Positions 1 through 10,000 of a DNA stretch of 64,000 nt are shown in pieces; within the stretch, counting starts at the first letter, position 1, and every line of letters begins with the position of its first letter. The stretch covers positions 1-64,000 of the forward strand of contig CACETF010000005.1 in NCBI GenBank assembly GCA_902562425.1, read 5' to 3'. The notes below the pieces were generated by a model. It searched no databases. It was not told the origin of the DNA and saw nothing but the letters and a program-made list of their open reading frames with translations. Source of the stretch: Porticoccaceae bacterium. Its GTDB lineage: Bacteria; Pseudomonadota; Gammaproteobacteria; Pseudomonadales; Porticoccaceae. The translations under genes were made by a program, and so were the position numbers.

Positions 1-127
1 GTTCCACCCACTGGAATAAGCTGCTGATTGGAAAGTATGCAACTTGCGCTCGAAAAATAAAGCCTCAAAACTATTTTTGCGCTCCTCAAAACTGAGAGCA
101 CATTATCTACAATAACACTGCAAGCAC

Positions 128-2770
128 TCAATTCTGAAGACGCAGAATCGTATTCACCTCATCGATCGCCACCCCGTCTAAATCAATTATAGGTAAGGTG
201 GACTTCATCTTTAGGTGCAGGGTACGAGGAGTTAAAAGACTCGCAAACAACCCCGCATCAAGCTTGACCGCCTCGCTGAGAGCTGAAAGTAATTTTATGT
301 TTAGCATCTTAAAATGAGGATCGCCATCTGAAATACCCAAAACATCAAAAGATCCGATCGAAACCCAGAGTTTAAGACCCGACCTGATTACTGAAAGCTC
401 AATCGTCTGTTCAGGTTCATCGATTGATGCGTTTGTACCATCCGAAATCCAAGTTAGTGCTATCTGACACTTTAGCTGTGATTCTCCCGAATCTAAACTA
501 CCGTCAACACCTGTGGTCATCTCAAGGTCAAAAATTGCGGACCCTTGCCCAAGTGGGAGGCTTGTGATCGGAAAACTTAGACGAGACTCGCGGTAGTCCA
601 TACCATTAGCGCCGTTATTCAGATTATCGAGATTGAGCGGAGCAGATTGAAGGTCCACAGTAAAAGCGGTGCCAGATCGATTAAGATCAAACTCATCGGA
701 TTCAAAATCACCAGAGGAGGGATTATAGTCAGTTAATATTACTCGGGAACCTGAGAGCACGAAATCCGTCGTGTTAGTGGCCTCACCCGAATAGTCATGA
801 GTGCCCATCTGAGAAAGGTCGCCGTGGGGTCTTAAGTTCCAAGCACAGTCACTGGCGTTTGAACCCGCCGACTGCTCCCAATCAACTGAACCATTGGTCA
901 ATGGTTTCTTTATTAACCGCATAGATGAGGTCGCCTCTGTCTGTCCACAAACACTCCAGGCATTAGACTCTAATTTCTCATACCAATCACCGATGCGGTC
1001 TACCGGAAGAAATCCATCAACCCTCCCCTTAACCAGGGCAAAAGAATCCCTCGCGTCGACAAATCCTTCAAACGTAAAGTCGCACTCGACGAGAATAGAC
1101 GGGTTGATTTTGGGGTCACAGATCACATAGACGTCTGATGGTTCAATCACTGCATTGCCGGGGAAATCATTCCAAATGTCCCACATTCCTGGAATATCTG
1201 CTCGACCATGCGTGCTCGGAAAAGCATAATCACCAAGTCCAACCGGATCGACGCTCGGGTTATAAATCTCCAAGTAACGGCTGTTGCCAGATCCGGCTGA
1301 GTATTCTGAAAAAAATAGCTCAGCAGAGCGAAATCCAATAATACGTACTTCCCGAGATGCTTCTCCAAAGTTGCCAGCCAGATCGGTTGCGCTGTATGTT
1401 ACCGTGTAAGTGCCGGCTGATGTGGACGAATTAATAACCATCGATACTGAAACCTCGAGTTCGCCGTCCACCTCATCCAGAGCCTTTGCACCGTCATCTA
1501 AAAAAGGAGTTCCTTGTTCATGCATCTGCACAGTATCGCCCAGTAGTTGCACAACTGGCGGGATACGATCGTCTACCAACACCCTCCTGTAGCGAATCGA
1601 CTGATTTCCCGCGGAATCAATTGCAGTGTACTGAAGCCGGTAAGCACCCACGAAATCAACAGCTACTGCACCATCCAAGCGAACTGGAATTTTCCCATCA
1701 AGATTGTCTTGTGCAGTTGCCCCCTCATCAATGTACGGTAAACCCTGCTGATGAAATACCACCGCATCACCATTTATCGACACCACCGGAGGCACGGTGT
1801 CAATATTGGATCCGCCTGTGTTTCCCATCAGACCCCACTGTGATAGTGGAGAAATGCCAATGTCCGCCAAGGCTTCGAAATAATTCTGAGCCAGCGTCGC
1901 GGCACCTGCGCCCTCCCAACTACCGTCAACGTCGCCAAGCCGAAGGGCAACAAAATTAGCGCTTCCTGCATTAGACGCAGTTAGTGAGATACTTGATGGG
2001 ATTTGCGAAATCGATTCGTTGTCCACCGAGTAAGCGCCCCTACCCTCATCGGTATCATCATCCCAAAAACTATAACCTTCGGGGACAAATACCCATTCAG
2101 AGGAAATTGCGGTCGGGAGATTTACAGCATTCTTTAAAATCTCCAAAGCATCTGCGCTTGTCACCCGACCATCCCTATTCATGTCTGCCGCAATAAACTG
2201 GTAGGGTGATACCGGAACCGGTTGAAGAGGACCTCCGCCATCTGGATCAATGTTGGGGTTGATCCCCACTGCAATTTTCAAGGCCGCCAGGGCATCTGAA
2301 GAGGTCACTACTTTCTTTGAATCAACCGAAACAAGCTCCTGCTCAGCGGTAATCATCAGACCATGATCATCGGTTATGGCTACGAAGTCTATATTGTAAC
2401 GGCCCAACTGATCAGTCTGAGACTCCATCATTTCATCATCAGGCTCGGCACCATGGGTATTGAGTAGCCTCATGCGGACATCGCTGAGAAGCGCATGCGA
2501 TGACCAGTGATACACATGACCCATGACGGATAAAATGATAGCATCCTGAGGGTGCTCCGGAGAGCTCGAGTCAAAAACATTGACTGTCTTCTGATTCAAC
2601 GTCCGTGGGACTTGTTTCATATCTGGAGGATGATCCGAACGCAAGACCTTTGATGTGGCTTTGGATGAAGCTTCGACCGGGGAGTCAGGATCACCAATTT
2701 CAGGGGAAATCTTTTCGATACAACCAAACAAAAATAGCGAAGTCGCAACCAATATGAGCCTGGATCTCAT
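128..2770 (-). CDS. Multidomain surface lipoprotein (dockerin-like, Ig-like, lamin-tail and novel C-terminal repeat domain)
   Basis: 880 residues. The N-terminus is a lipoprotein signal ending in LFGC, with Cys17 the predicted lipidation site and Ile at +2, which points to outer-membrane sorting. Residues about 154-219 hold two dockerin/EF-hand-like segments; the second contains DMNRDGRVTSADALEIL. Two DUF5011-type Ig-like domains follow (about 327-477; each ends in a YSATDLAGN-like motif), then a lamin-tail-like domain from about 487 (FFSEYSAGSGNSRYLEIYNP). The last 211 residues match the repeat unit of the giant lipoprotein encoded at 4013-13372, so the two proteins are related. The specific function is unknown; a surface structural or adhesive role is inferred from the domains. 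The gene stands alone on the minus strand. The coding call is very secure; the function is not. Confidence 0.9.
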   Translation of the reverse strand: MRSRLILVATSLFLFGCIEKISPEIGDPDSPVEASSKATSKVLRSDHPPDMKQVPRTLNQKTVNVFDSSSPEHPQDAIILSVMGHVYHWSSHALLSDVRMRLLNTHGAEPDDEMMESQTDQLGRYNIDFVAITDDHGLMITAEQELVSVDSKKVVTSSDALAALKIAVGINPNIDPDGGGPLQPVPVSPYQFIAADMNRDGRVTSADALEILKNAVNLPTAISSEWVFVPEGYSFWDDDTDEGRGAYSVDNESISQIPSSISLTASNAGSANFVALRLGDVDGSWEGAGAATLAQNYFEALADIGISPLSQWGLMGNTGGSNIDTVPPVVSINGDAVVFHQQGLPYIDEGATAQDNLDGKIPVRLDGAVAVDFVGAYRLQYTAIDSAGNQSIRYRRVLVDDRIPPVVQLLGDTVQMHEQGTPFLDDGAKALDEVDGELEVSVSMVINSSTSAGTYTVTYSATDLAGNFGEASREVRIIGFRSAELFFSEYSAGSGNSRYLEIYNPSVDPVGLGDYAFPSTHGRADIPGMWDIWNDFPGNAVIEPSDVYVICDPKINPSILVECDFTFEGFVDARDSFALVKGRVDGFLPVDRIGDWYEKLESNAWSVCGQTEATSSMRLIKKPLTNGSVDWEQSAGSNASDCAWNLRPHGDLSQMGTHDYSGEATNTTDFVLSGSRVILTDYNPSSGDFESDEFDLNRSGTAFTVDLQSAPLNLDNLNNGANGMDYRESRLSFPITSLPLGQGSAIFDLEMTTGVDGSLDSGESQLKCQIALTWISDGTNASIDEPEQTIELSVIRSGLKLWVSIGSFDVLGISDGDPHFKMLNIKLLSALSEAVKLDAGLFASLLTPRTLHLKMKSTLPIIDLDGVAIDEVNTILRLQN
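131..763 (-). repeat. Sixth copy (R6) of the ~214-residue protein repeat, C-terminus of the 880-residue lipoprotein
   Basis: These 211 codons follow the same pattern as the five copies in the giant lipoprotein: an LTDYNP start, SAPLNLDNLNN, then SFPITSLPLGQGSA, a GVDG...DSGE segment, a TWISDGT segment, and a final LLSAL helix with an alternating hydrophobic end. I do not recognise the family. Confidence 0.8.
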
Positions 2771-2920
2771 ATCATTAATCCTGACTTTAATGGATATCTC
2801 AGAAAAGCAATATGCATTCTATTTTTAAACCATGCGTGCAAGAACCATGCTGATTAAGCGTCTCAGCCTGACACCAACAGGACTTTACTGACTGCGCGCC
2901 TTATCAATACCCAAAACTAA

Positions 2921-3733
2921 CTAAAACCATAGCTTTCTGGGTAGTGTGAGATCGATATCTATTGTGTTTAAGTCCACCTCATTATCGACGGAGAGTTTCG
3001 ACCGCTTGAGAGTTACTGATACCGGTATATCCCAGAGTTCGAACCCTACTCCTATAAACTTGAAGGTATCACTGCCATCTGCAAGCGCCTCCGTAGTTGC
3101 GCGTATCGCTCCCGATGTGCCATCTGCGATAGCATCAAGTGTCCAGTCAGTGGATCCGGCCCCGAAGTTAAGCGATGTCCTCTCAGATAAAGAATAGCGA
3201 AAACCCAGCGAAATTTCCTTTTGCGTTGTATCGGTCGTTATTTCAGCATCAACCTGCCGATCATTATAGGTGCCTGAAAGATCTCCACTAAGATCAAAGG
3301 CGACATAATCCGAAATAAATTCCGCACCCCAACGGGGCGAAAGTTGAAAATCTCTTTCAAAACCAAAACCATAAAACGTCCCGCTAGCTGAACCTGAGAG
3401 CGTGACAGATAGGAATGATGCCTGCTCACTCGGCGAGTAACCGCCACCGGCACTAACAAAAAGCCGTCCCCAAAGGGGATGATCAGCCTCTATCCTGAGA
3501 CCAGCGCCACCGGTCTTAAAGGTTGCTGTTTTGCCATCGATCTGTAAAGCTTGCGCAGATTTTGCATAATTCGAGATTAGCTTGGCACCAAACTCGACAT
3601 CAAAACTGTCTGCACGGCCCCTATTGCTATCAGTCTCTGCCCAAAGCGGGCTTATTGACGCCAGTATTAAAAATGCAATCAGATATTTTAGACCTATCTT
3701 CGTCATTTTAACTTTCATGCAGTGGTTATCCAT
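2921..3733 (-). CDS. Putative outer-membrane beta-barrel protein
   Basis: 270 residues. A signal peptide is clear: a basic start, the hydrophobic stretch YLIAFLILASISPLWA and a likely cleavage before ETDSN. The mature part alternates polar and hydrophobic residues in short glycine-rich strands (for example GFGFERDF, SLGFRYSL) and ends in LTLPRKLWF. A terminal aromatic residue is typical of proteins folded by the BAM machinery. Length fits an 8-12-stranded barrel of the OmpA/OmpW size class, but no family can be named. Met1 has an AAGG motif only 4 bases upstream; Met6 is the alternative start and gives a more usual signal peptide. The gene lies between the two large lipoprotein genes on the same strand, with gaps of about 150 and 280 bases, so co-function is possible but unproven. 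Confidence 0.75.
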   Translation of the reverse strand: MDNHCMKVKMTKIGLKYLIAFLILASISPLWAETDSNRGRADSFDVEFGAKLISNYAKSAQALQIDGKTATFKTGGAGLRIEADHPLWGRLFVSAGGGYSPSEQASFLSVTLSGSASGTFYGFGFERDFQLSPRWGAEFISDYVAFDLSGDLSGTYNDRQVDAEITTDTTQKEISLGFRYSLSERTSLNFGAGSTDWTLDAIADGTSGAIRATTEALADGSDTFKFIGVGFELWDIPVSVTLKRSKLSVDNEVDLNTIDIDLTLPRKLWF

Positions 3734-3970
3734 ATAACCTTGTTTTTAACCCCGAATCCACTCTCTTTGTGACAAAAAGGGTCGAAGTAAACGCGCCATT
3801 CCTGTTATAAATAGGAGCTCAATCTAACTCAGTCCCTCAATACTTCGCTCATACACCAGCTGAATGTCAGTTTGCTCTGATACATTGATGACCATCTAAT
3901 TTGCCAGAGCAAAGACATCAAAAAATAACTACAATTTTTAGTTAAAAATTTATTTATCTCACCAAAAACA

Positions 3971-4003
3971 CCTTCGTAATCAGAATCTCACTAGCTCCGA
4001 AGG
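3971..4003 (-). terminator. Possible rho-independent terminator after the giant lipoprotein gene
   Basis: On the minus strand, shortly after the stop codon at 4013, CGCCTTCG and CGAAGGTG can form a stem of about 8 bp (one G-U pair) followed by GTTTTTGG. The loop is long (about 21 bases), so the call is tentative. Confidence 0.35.
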
Positions 4004-4012
4004 CGCCTTGAC

Positions 4013-7000
4013 TTAATTATCGCCCACACATAACGGGTGGAATCGATTATTAGCATTTACTCCATAATTCCTACCTTGCACTATATAACTGTTAGTAATA
4101 AGGGCTCTGCGTTGAGCGCTACTGTCATCAGCGCCATATGGAGGGCTAGATGTCCAATAATTGATATTTGCGCCTCTAGGCCATTTCAGAACAGAATCCC
4201 ATGTTCCATCAGAATTTGGACCTGCGATACCACCAGCTCCTAAAATATAAGTGTTTACCTCAGGAGCTGTGGCGAGTCGACCATTCATGCTCGCACACCA
4301 AGACACCGCTTTCTCCCAAAGCATCCTTCTAAAATACAAATTGGTTCCCACACGTACCGTATCCCTTATAGCTCCAGTTCCATAAACATTCACTGTAGCC
4401 TCCGAACCCAAAGGAGGCCTAATGAAAGTTAGGTTCTCTACCTGATAGCTGCTGGCAACAGCCCCCCCAACACTACCACTCTTGGCTGCTGGAATTGTGA
4501 TCGACCACGCCACTGTGACCTTTGCAGTTGCAGTGGCGGTCTGACCACCGTCATCTGTCGCTGTAAAGGTAACTATGGTATCACCATATGGGAAAATGCT
4601 TGGAGCATCGTTGGTAATTGTCGCAGTAGGACTCGGATAGGGAGTGCTTGCCGAGGCTGATGCAGTCGCACCGGCGAGAAAGGCTGCAATCGCGCTATCA
4701 CTCCCCGCTATACCACCACTACTCTCCTGAGTCTTAACAGTTATGTTAGATGGAGCACTCACAACCGGATTTGCCGCCTTGGTGACCGTCACAGTTGCAG
4801 CAGCACTACCAGTCTTACCGCGATTGTCATTCACCGAAAAAGTAACCGTAGTCTCTCCGACAGGAAGCGTGTTTGGCGCGTTGTTAGTGATTGTCGCACC
4901 AGGGCTTTCAAAAGCAGTATAACTCCCGCCCGACAAGAATGAGGCAATCGCACTATTAGTCTTCGCAATACCTGAGCTATTAGCCGCCGTTACACTAATA
5001 TTTGAAGGTGCTGTTACCACAGGGGCCCCAGCCTCGTTGAGAGTTACTGTCGCAGTCGCGGTGCTTGTCTTCCCACTACTAGATGTCAGTGTAAATATAA
5101 CCGGTGTGACACCAATCGGAAACACGCTTGGTGCATTGTTCGTCAACACCGCAGGTGTTGGACTAAAGTCAACAAAATTCGCACCGCTCAGGAAGCTCTG
5201 GATAGCGCTATCCGATCGGGCCACTGTGCTGCTGCTGGAGGCAACTTCTAAGCTGATATTAGAAGGTGGTATGATCTCTGGTACGGAACCGGCAATCGCA
5301 ATTATTGCTTGAAGACCCTGAACCTTAGTTCCATCAAAAGCCCGTAAGACAAATCCAGAGGTAGCAACCGATAAGTTATAGCTGCCCTCCGAAAGAATAT
5401 TCTCAACGTCCATCAGAGCCTGAACTTTGGCAATAGCCGCCAAAACTTTCACATCTAGCGAGGCCGGTGTCGAAATACCCGCAGATGAAACAGCTAACAT
5501 GTCACTGATGCCATTGACAATCTCGGCAGTAATTTCAACACCAGAGCGAAGCGTGTATTTCGCTAAGATTGTCTGCTCTGGAAAGGTAAAGGATGCGGTA
5601 GTTCCGTCCGAGTACCAGTCCATCTTTGCCGTCAGGGTTAGCTTTCGCTCCCCAATATCGGCTTTCGAATCCGTACCATCAAGCAACATAACAGACACCG
5701 TTTCCGAACCTGAGCCTACCGGCAGGTAGTCGAGGCCAAAACTGATCAGAGGTGTCCGGAAATCTCCCGCACTCAATGTATTCTCTATATTCAGGAGTGT
5801 TAACGGTTGAGAAGTGGTATCAACCTGCAGCATACCATCGACGATCGTTGGCGTAAGAGTAGATACTACATCGGTCTTGGTTGATGGATCATAGTCAGTA
5901 AGCACAACATCCGCGGCAGACAACTTAAATGCATCCGCAATCTTGACGACAGCCATGACTGAAGAAATCTGCTCTCCAGTTGCAGACGCCAGTGGCAAGT
6001 CTGTAGTCAGCTTGAGGTTATAAGTACCTGCCTCCAAAAGAGACTCAGCTGATACCAGAGCGTTCACCTTAGCGATAGCGGACAATATTTTCACATTAAG
6101 TGTTGGCGGAACCGTTGGTCCCGCTGCTGTGATCGTGATCATATCGCTATCACCGCTCGCAAACTCTATGGTGACATCCGTTCCAGACCGAAGCGTGTAT
6201 GTCGCAGTTATCATCTGCTCGGGTAATGTGATATCAGCCATCGTTCCGTCAGATACCCAGTCAATTTTAACAGGCATTACTACCTTCCTCTCACCGTCAT
6301 CCATCTCATCATCCAAACCATCAAGAAGCTGAATGTTTACCGTTCCGGATCCGCTACCCATGGGCAGATTGGCAAGCCCGAAGCTAATTATGGGAGACTG
6401 AAAGTCTCCGCCGGTAAGCGCGTTCTGAATGTTTTTTAGGTTAAGTGGAGCCGCAATGGTATTGACCATAAGCGTGTCACCCAACACCGTCGGCGTCAAC
6501 GTGCTAGTCTCCATAGTTCCAAGCACCGGACTGTAGTCATGTAAGGTGATCGCATCGGCATTGAGGGTGAATGGATCAAACACACGTAATATTGCATTTA
6601 TCGACTCAACCGGAACCGCACTTGGAGAGATTAACCCAATTGAGGTCTTAATCGACATGTTGTAAACTCCTGCCTCGAACAGGCTGACCCCTATTCCCGG
6701 AAGCAATACGTTGGCCTTTGTAAGAATCTTGAGGAGATCAAAAGTTAACGTACTCGATGCATTAGCGTTGATCGTTACAAGATCTTCATTTATCCCGAAA
6801 TTCGCAAACTCAATAGCTATCTCGGCCCCGGACCGACGTGTATACTTAGCGGGGATAAGTTGTGGTGGCATGCTCAACGTGGTTGTGGTGCCATCAGACT
6901 GCCAGTTTACCGTCACCAACGCTGTCAACTTACGTTCACCTACATTTAGGGAACTATCTACGCCGTCAACAAGAGTGAACTCAAAGGTGTCAGTACCACT

Positions 7001-10000
7001 CCCTGCAGGCAAACTGCCCACATCAACACTTACTTTGGGAGAGGTGTGAGAACCGCCATTGAGTGCATTTGTCATGTTTCGCAAGTTTAAAGGTGCACTC
7101 TGCATATCAACACTTAACACCCCCTGATTCTCGGTGAAATTAAACACACTCGTCACACCTTGAAGAACCCCCGAATAGTGATCTGTAAGCTTGACTGAGG
7201 TGCTCGAAATTAAGAGCTCCTTCGAATCGGCAATACCATTACCGTTAGTATCAATAATTTGCGTGCTGGGATCGGATGACTGATACAGCGTTACTTGTGA
7301 CTCATTTAAAGAGGCTTGTAAGGTAATCGCTGAGGCGTCGGTGAGTGTCACAAACGAGGATGCGTCAACCGAAGTCGTAAGATCCAAAGTTGCCCCGCTC
7401 GACACTGCCGACTGAACCTCTTGCACAACCGCAGTGCTCAGCTCTGCAATCTCAGTCGCCGCCTGCTGCTTGATCCTGGAGACAGCAGCAGCAGTGTTGG
7501 TACCAAAATCATCCACGGTAAGAGCGTTAAACGCCGAGGCTACGGCCGCAGTCGATTCATTTGTCTTCTCTAAGACGTAATTAGCCGCGGCCACCACGTC
7601 TGCGCTCACCTCAGCGGTTTCAGATTTTGACGCAATAAGCGCTCCCAAACCGCCTTCCTCTGTATTCTGCAGATCCTCAACCACAGCACTCTGGATATTT
7701 GCAAGGTGCGTAGTATTAGAGAAATCTAGTGATCCTGTTATCCCAGTCACCGTTGATGTCTCACCCTTCTGCACCTTACTTGTCTCAACCGCGACCGTCG
7801 CAATCGACTTGATAGCCGCCGCAACCGCTTCTTCTGGACTTACCGTAACCCCGGCAGACGAAGCCGTCGCCTTAACGGCCTCAGCGACAGTAACCATTGC
7901 AGTCATAACATTCTGTGCTAGTACCTCTGCCTCAAGAGCCAAAGCAGGATCTGCATCATCAGCAGCCGGGTTAAAGGTCTCCAGATCGATAGCCTCGGGG
8001 AGACCAAGTGAAGCCTTAAAGTCTGCCTCTGTAAAAGTCTCTCCCACCTCAAGATCCTCAACCGCAGCGACAAACATCGTCGTCAGCGGGGTTACGACCT
8101 TAGCAGTCGACGGTGCCTTCAAGACAACGCCCGAGTCTGCATAGCTCTCACCAGAGCTTGAATCCACTGTTTCAGGGCCCATCGCAACTATCACAGAATA
8201 ATTTGCCGGCGCATCCCCGCCCTGCATCAAAGAATAAGACCCATCAGCCGCAGTCTCAACCAAAGGCTCCTCAAGGTCACAGATGGAGTTCCCATTATAA
8301 TCGAGGCACACCTCGGCCTTGAATAGAGGACCTTTGACTGCAAAGCCGAGCTTCTCTCGAATATCCTCGATCGCAAAGGTCGCGTTGACGGTTGCGATAC
8401 GCGCACCAGTAGTGTAAGTCAAGGGCAGTGCTGTCTTCACAGATACTGTGTAGGTCCCCTCCGCTAACAGATTACCGACCGATTCGAAGGCAACGACTTT
8501 GTCAAAGGCAGCAAGAATCTTTAAGTTCAGTGAGGCAGGAGTTTCTACACCAGCACCAGTTACCGTGATTACGTCGGCAATACCATTTTGAATCTGCACG
8601 TCTACGCGCGTCCCAGATTTATCAACATAATATCCTCTCAACGTTTGAACAGGCATCGTCACCGACGCACTGCTGCCGTCAGAAACCCAATCAATAACCA
8701 CAGGCACATAAACCAACCTCTCTCCGATATCATGAACACCATCAATGCCGTCCACTAAGGCAATCTCAATCGTGTCAGTACCTGTTCCAACTGGGAGGTT
8801 TTCTAGAGCAAAACTGATCGTCGGCGAATCAAAAGTACCACCATTAATCGCGTTCTGCATATTAAGTAAATTAATCGGAGCTGATGTTGCATCTAGACTC
8901 AAGACACCATCAACAAACGTCGTTGTAAATTCAGAAGCCTTCGTGGTCGCGGACTCTGGGTAGTAATCATTCAACGTGACGGAAGTTGACCCTAATTTGT
9001 AGGCATCCATAATTTCAAGGGTAGCATTCAGTTCTGTCAATGCAGTGTAAGTATCAGACGCCAATGGCAAGTCAGTAATCACCTGCACGGTGTAAATCCC
9101 AGAATCAAGCAGTGATTCCGCAGAAACCAATGAACTCACCTTGGTTAAAGCTGATAACAATTTAATATCTAGCGAAGCAGGCATATCAGGTCCAGCACTT
9201 GTGACAGAAATCAGGTCTGCATCAAGATTATCCACGGCCACATCGACTCGTATTCCTGCTTGATTTACATAAAACGCAGATATTGTCTGCGTTGGAAGTG
9301 TGATCGACGAAGTTGTGCCATTTGAATCCCAATCAACTGTCAATGTCGCTGTGACCTTTCGCTCACCAGAATCAATGGTCGCATCAGGACCATCGAAAAG
9401 GTTGATTGTAATCTGAGAGCTGCCTGAGCCAGCAGGCAGGTTCGCAAGACCAAAACTAAGGGTTGGCGACTTAAAATCACCGCCGCTAATCGCGTTCTGG
9501 ATATTTGTGATATCGAGCGGAGCACTGCGCAAATCAACATTAACTGCGCCACCTGCATAATTAAATGAGAATTCATTGGACATGGTAGACTGAGAACCGG
9601 GAGCATAGTCGTTTAAGACAACCTTATCACCTGCCAACTCGAATGTATCATACACATCAACCGTGCGGTTCACGCTTCCTGTGTTCCCCGCAGAATCGGA
9701 TGCCGAGTAAATAACCGTATAAATACCTGGAGTACTCGTATCAACTAAACCAATGTCGGCTGGTCCCGATGGCTCATAAGTATGCGACCCTATCGAATTG
9801 CCATAGGGATAATCATAACCTGGCACCTCAGGATAAATACTGTTGTCAGTCGTATCATGAATGTAAATCGTCCAAGCGCAATCGTCCTGATTAGTACCAA
9901 ATGATCCATTGTCTGCGATATTTGGTCCAAAGCCAGATTTCTTAACCCAGATACTATTTTCTCCCGCATCCACCTGACCACATGCGGTATGGTTGTTGGG

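Noticed and set aside
1486-1959. A 157-codon plus-strand frame inside the 880-residue lipoprotein gene
   Set aside because: It lies wholly inside a well-supported gene on the other strand, has low-complexity composition and no motif; it is a shadow frame.
5288-9643. Regular spacing of about 640 bases, considered as a DNA repeat or CRISPR-like array
   Set aside because: The period is hundreds of bases, in frame, and diverged at DNA level; it reflects protein-domain duplication, not a CRISPR array. No CRISPR array was seen in the window.
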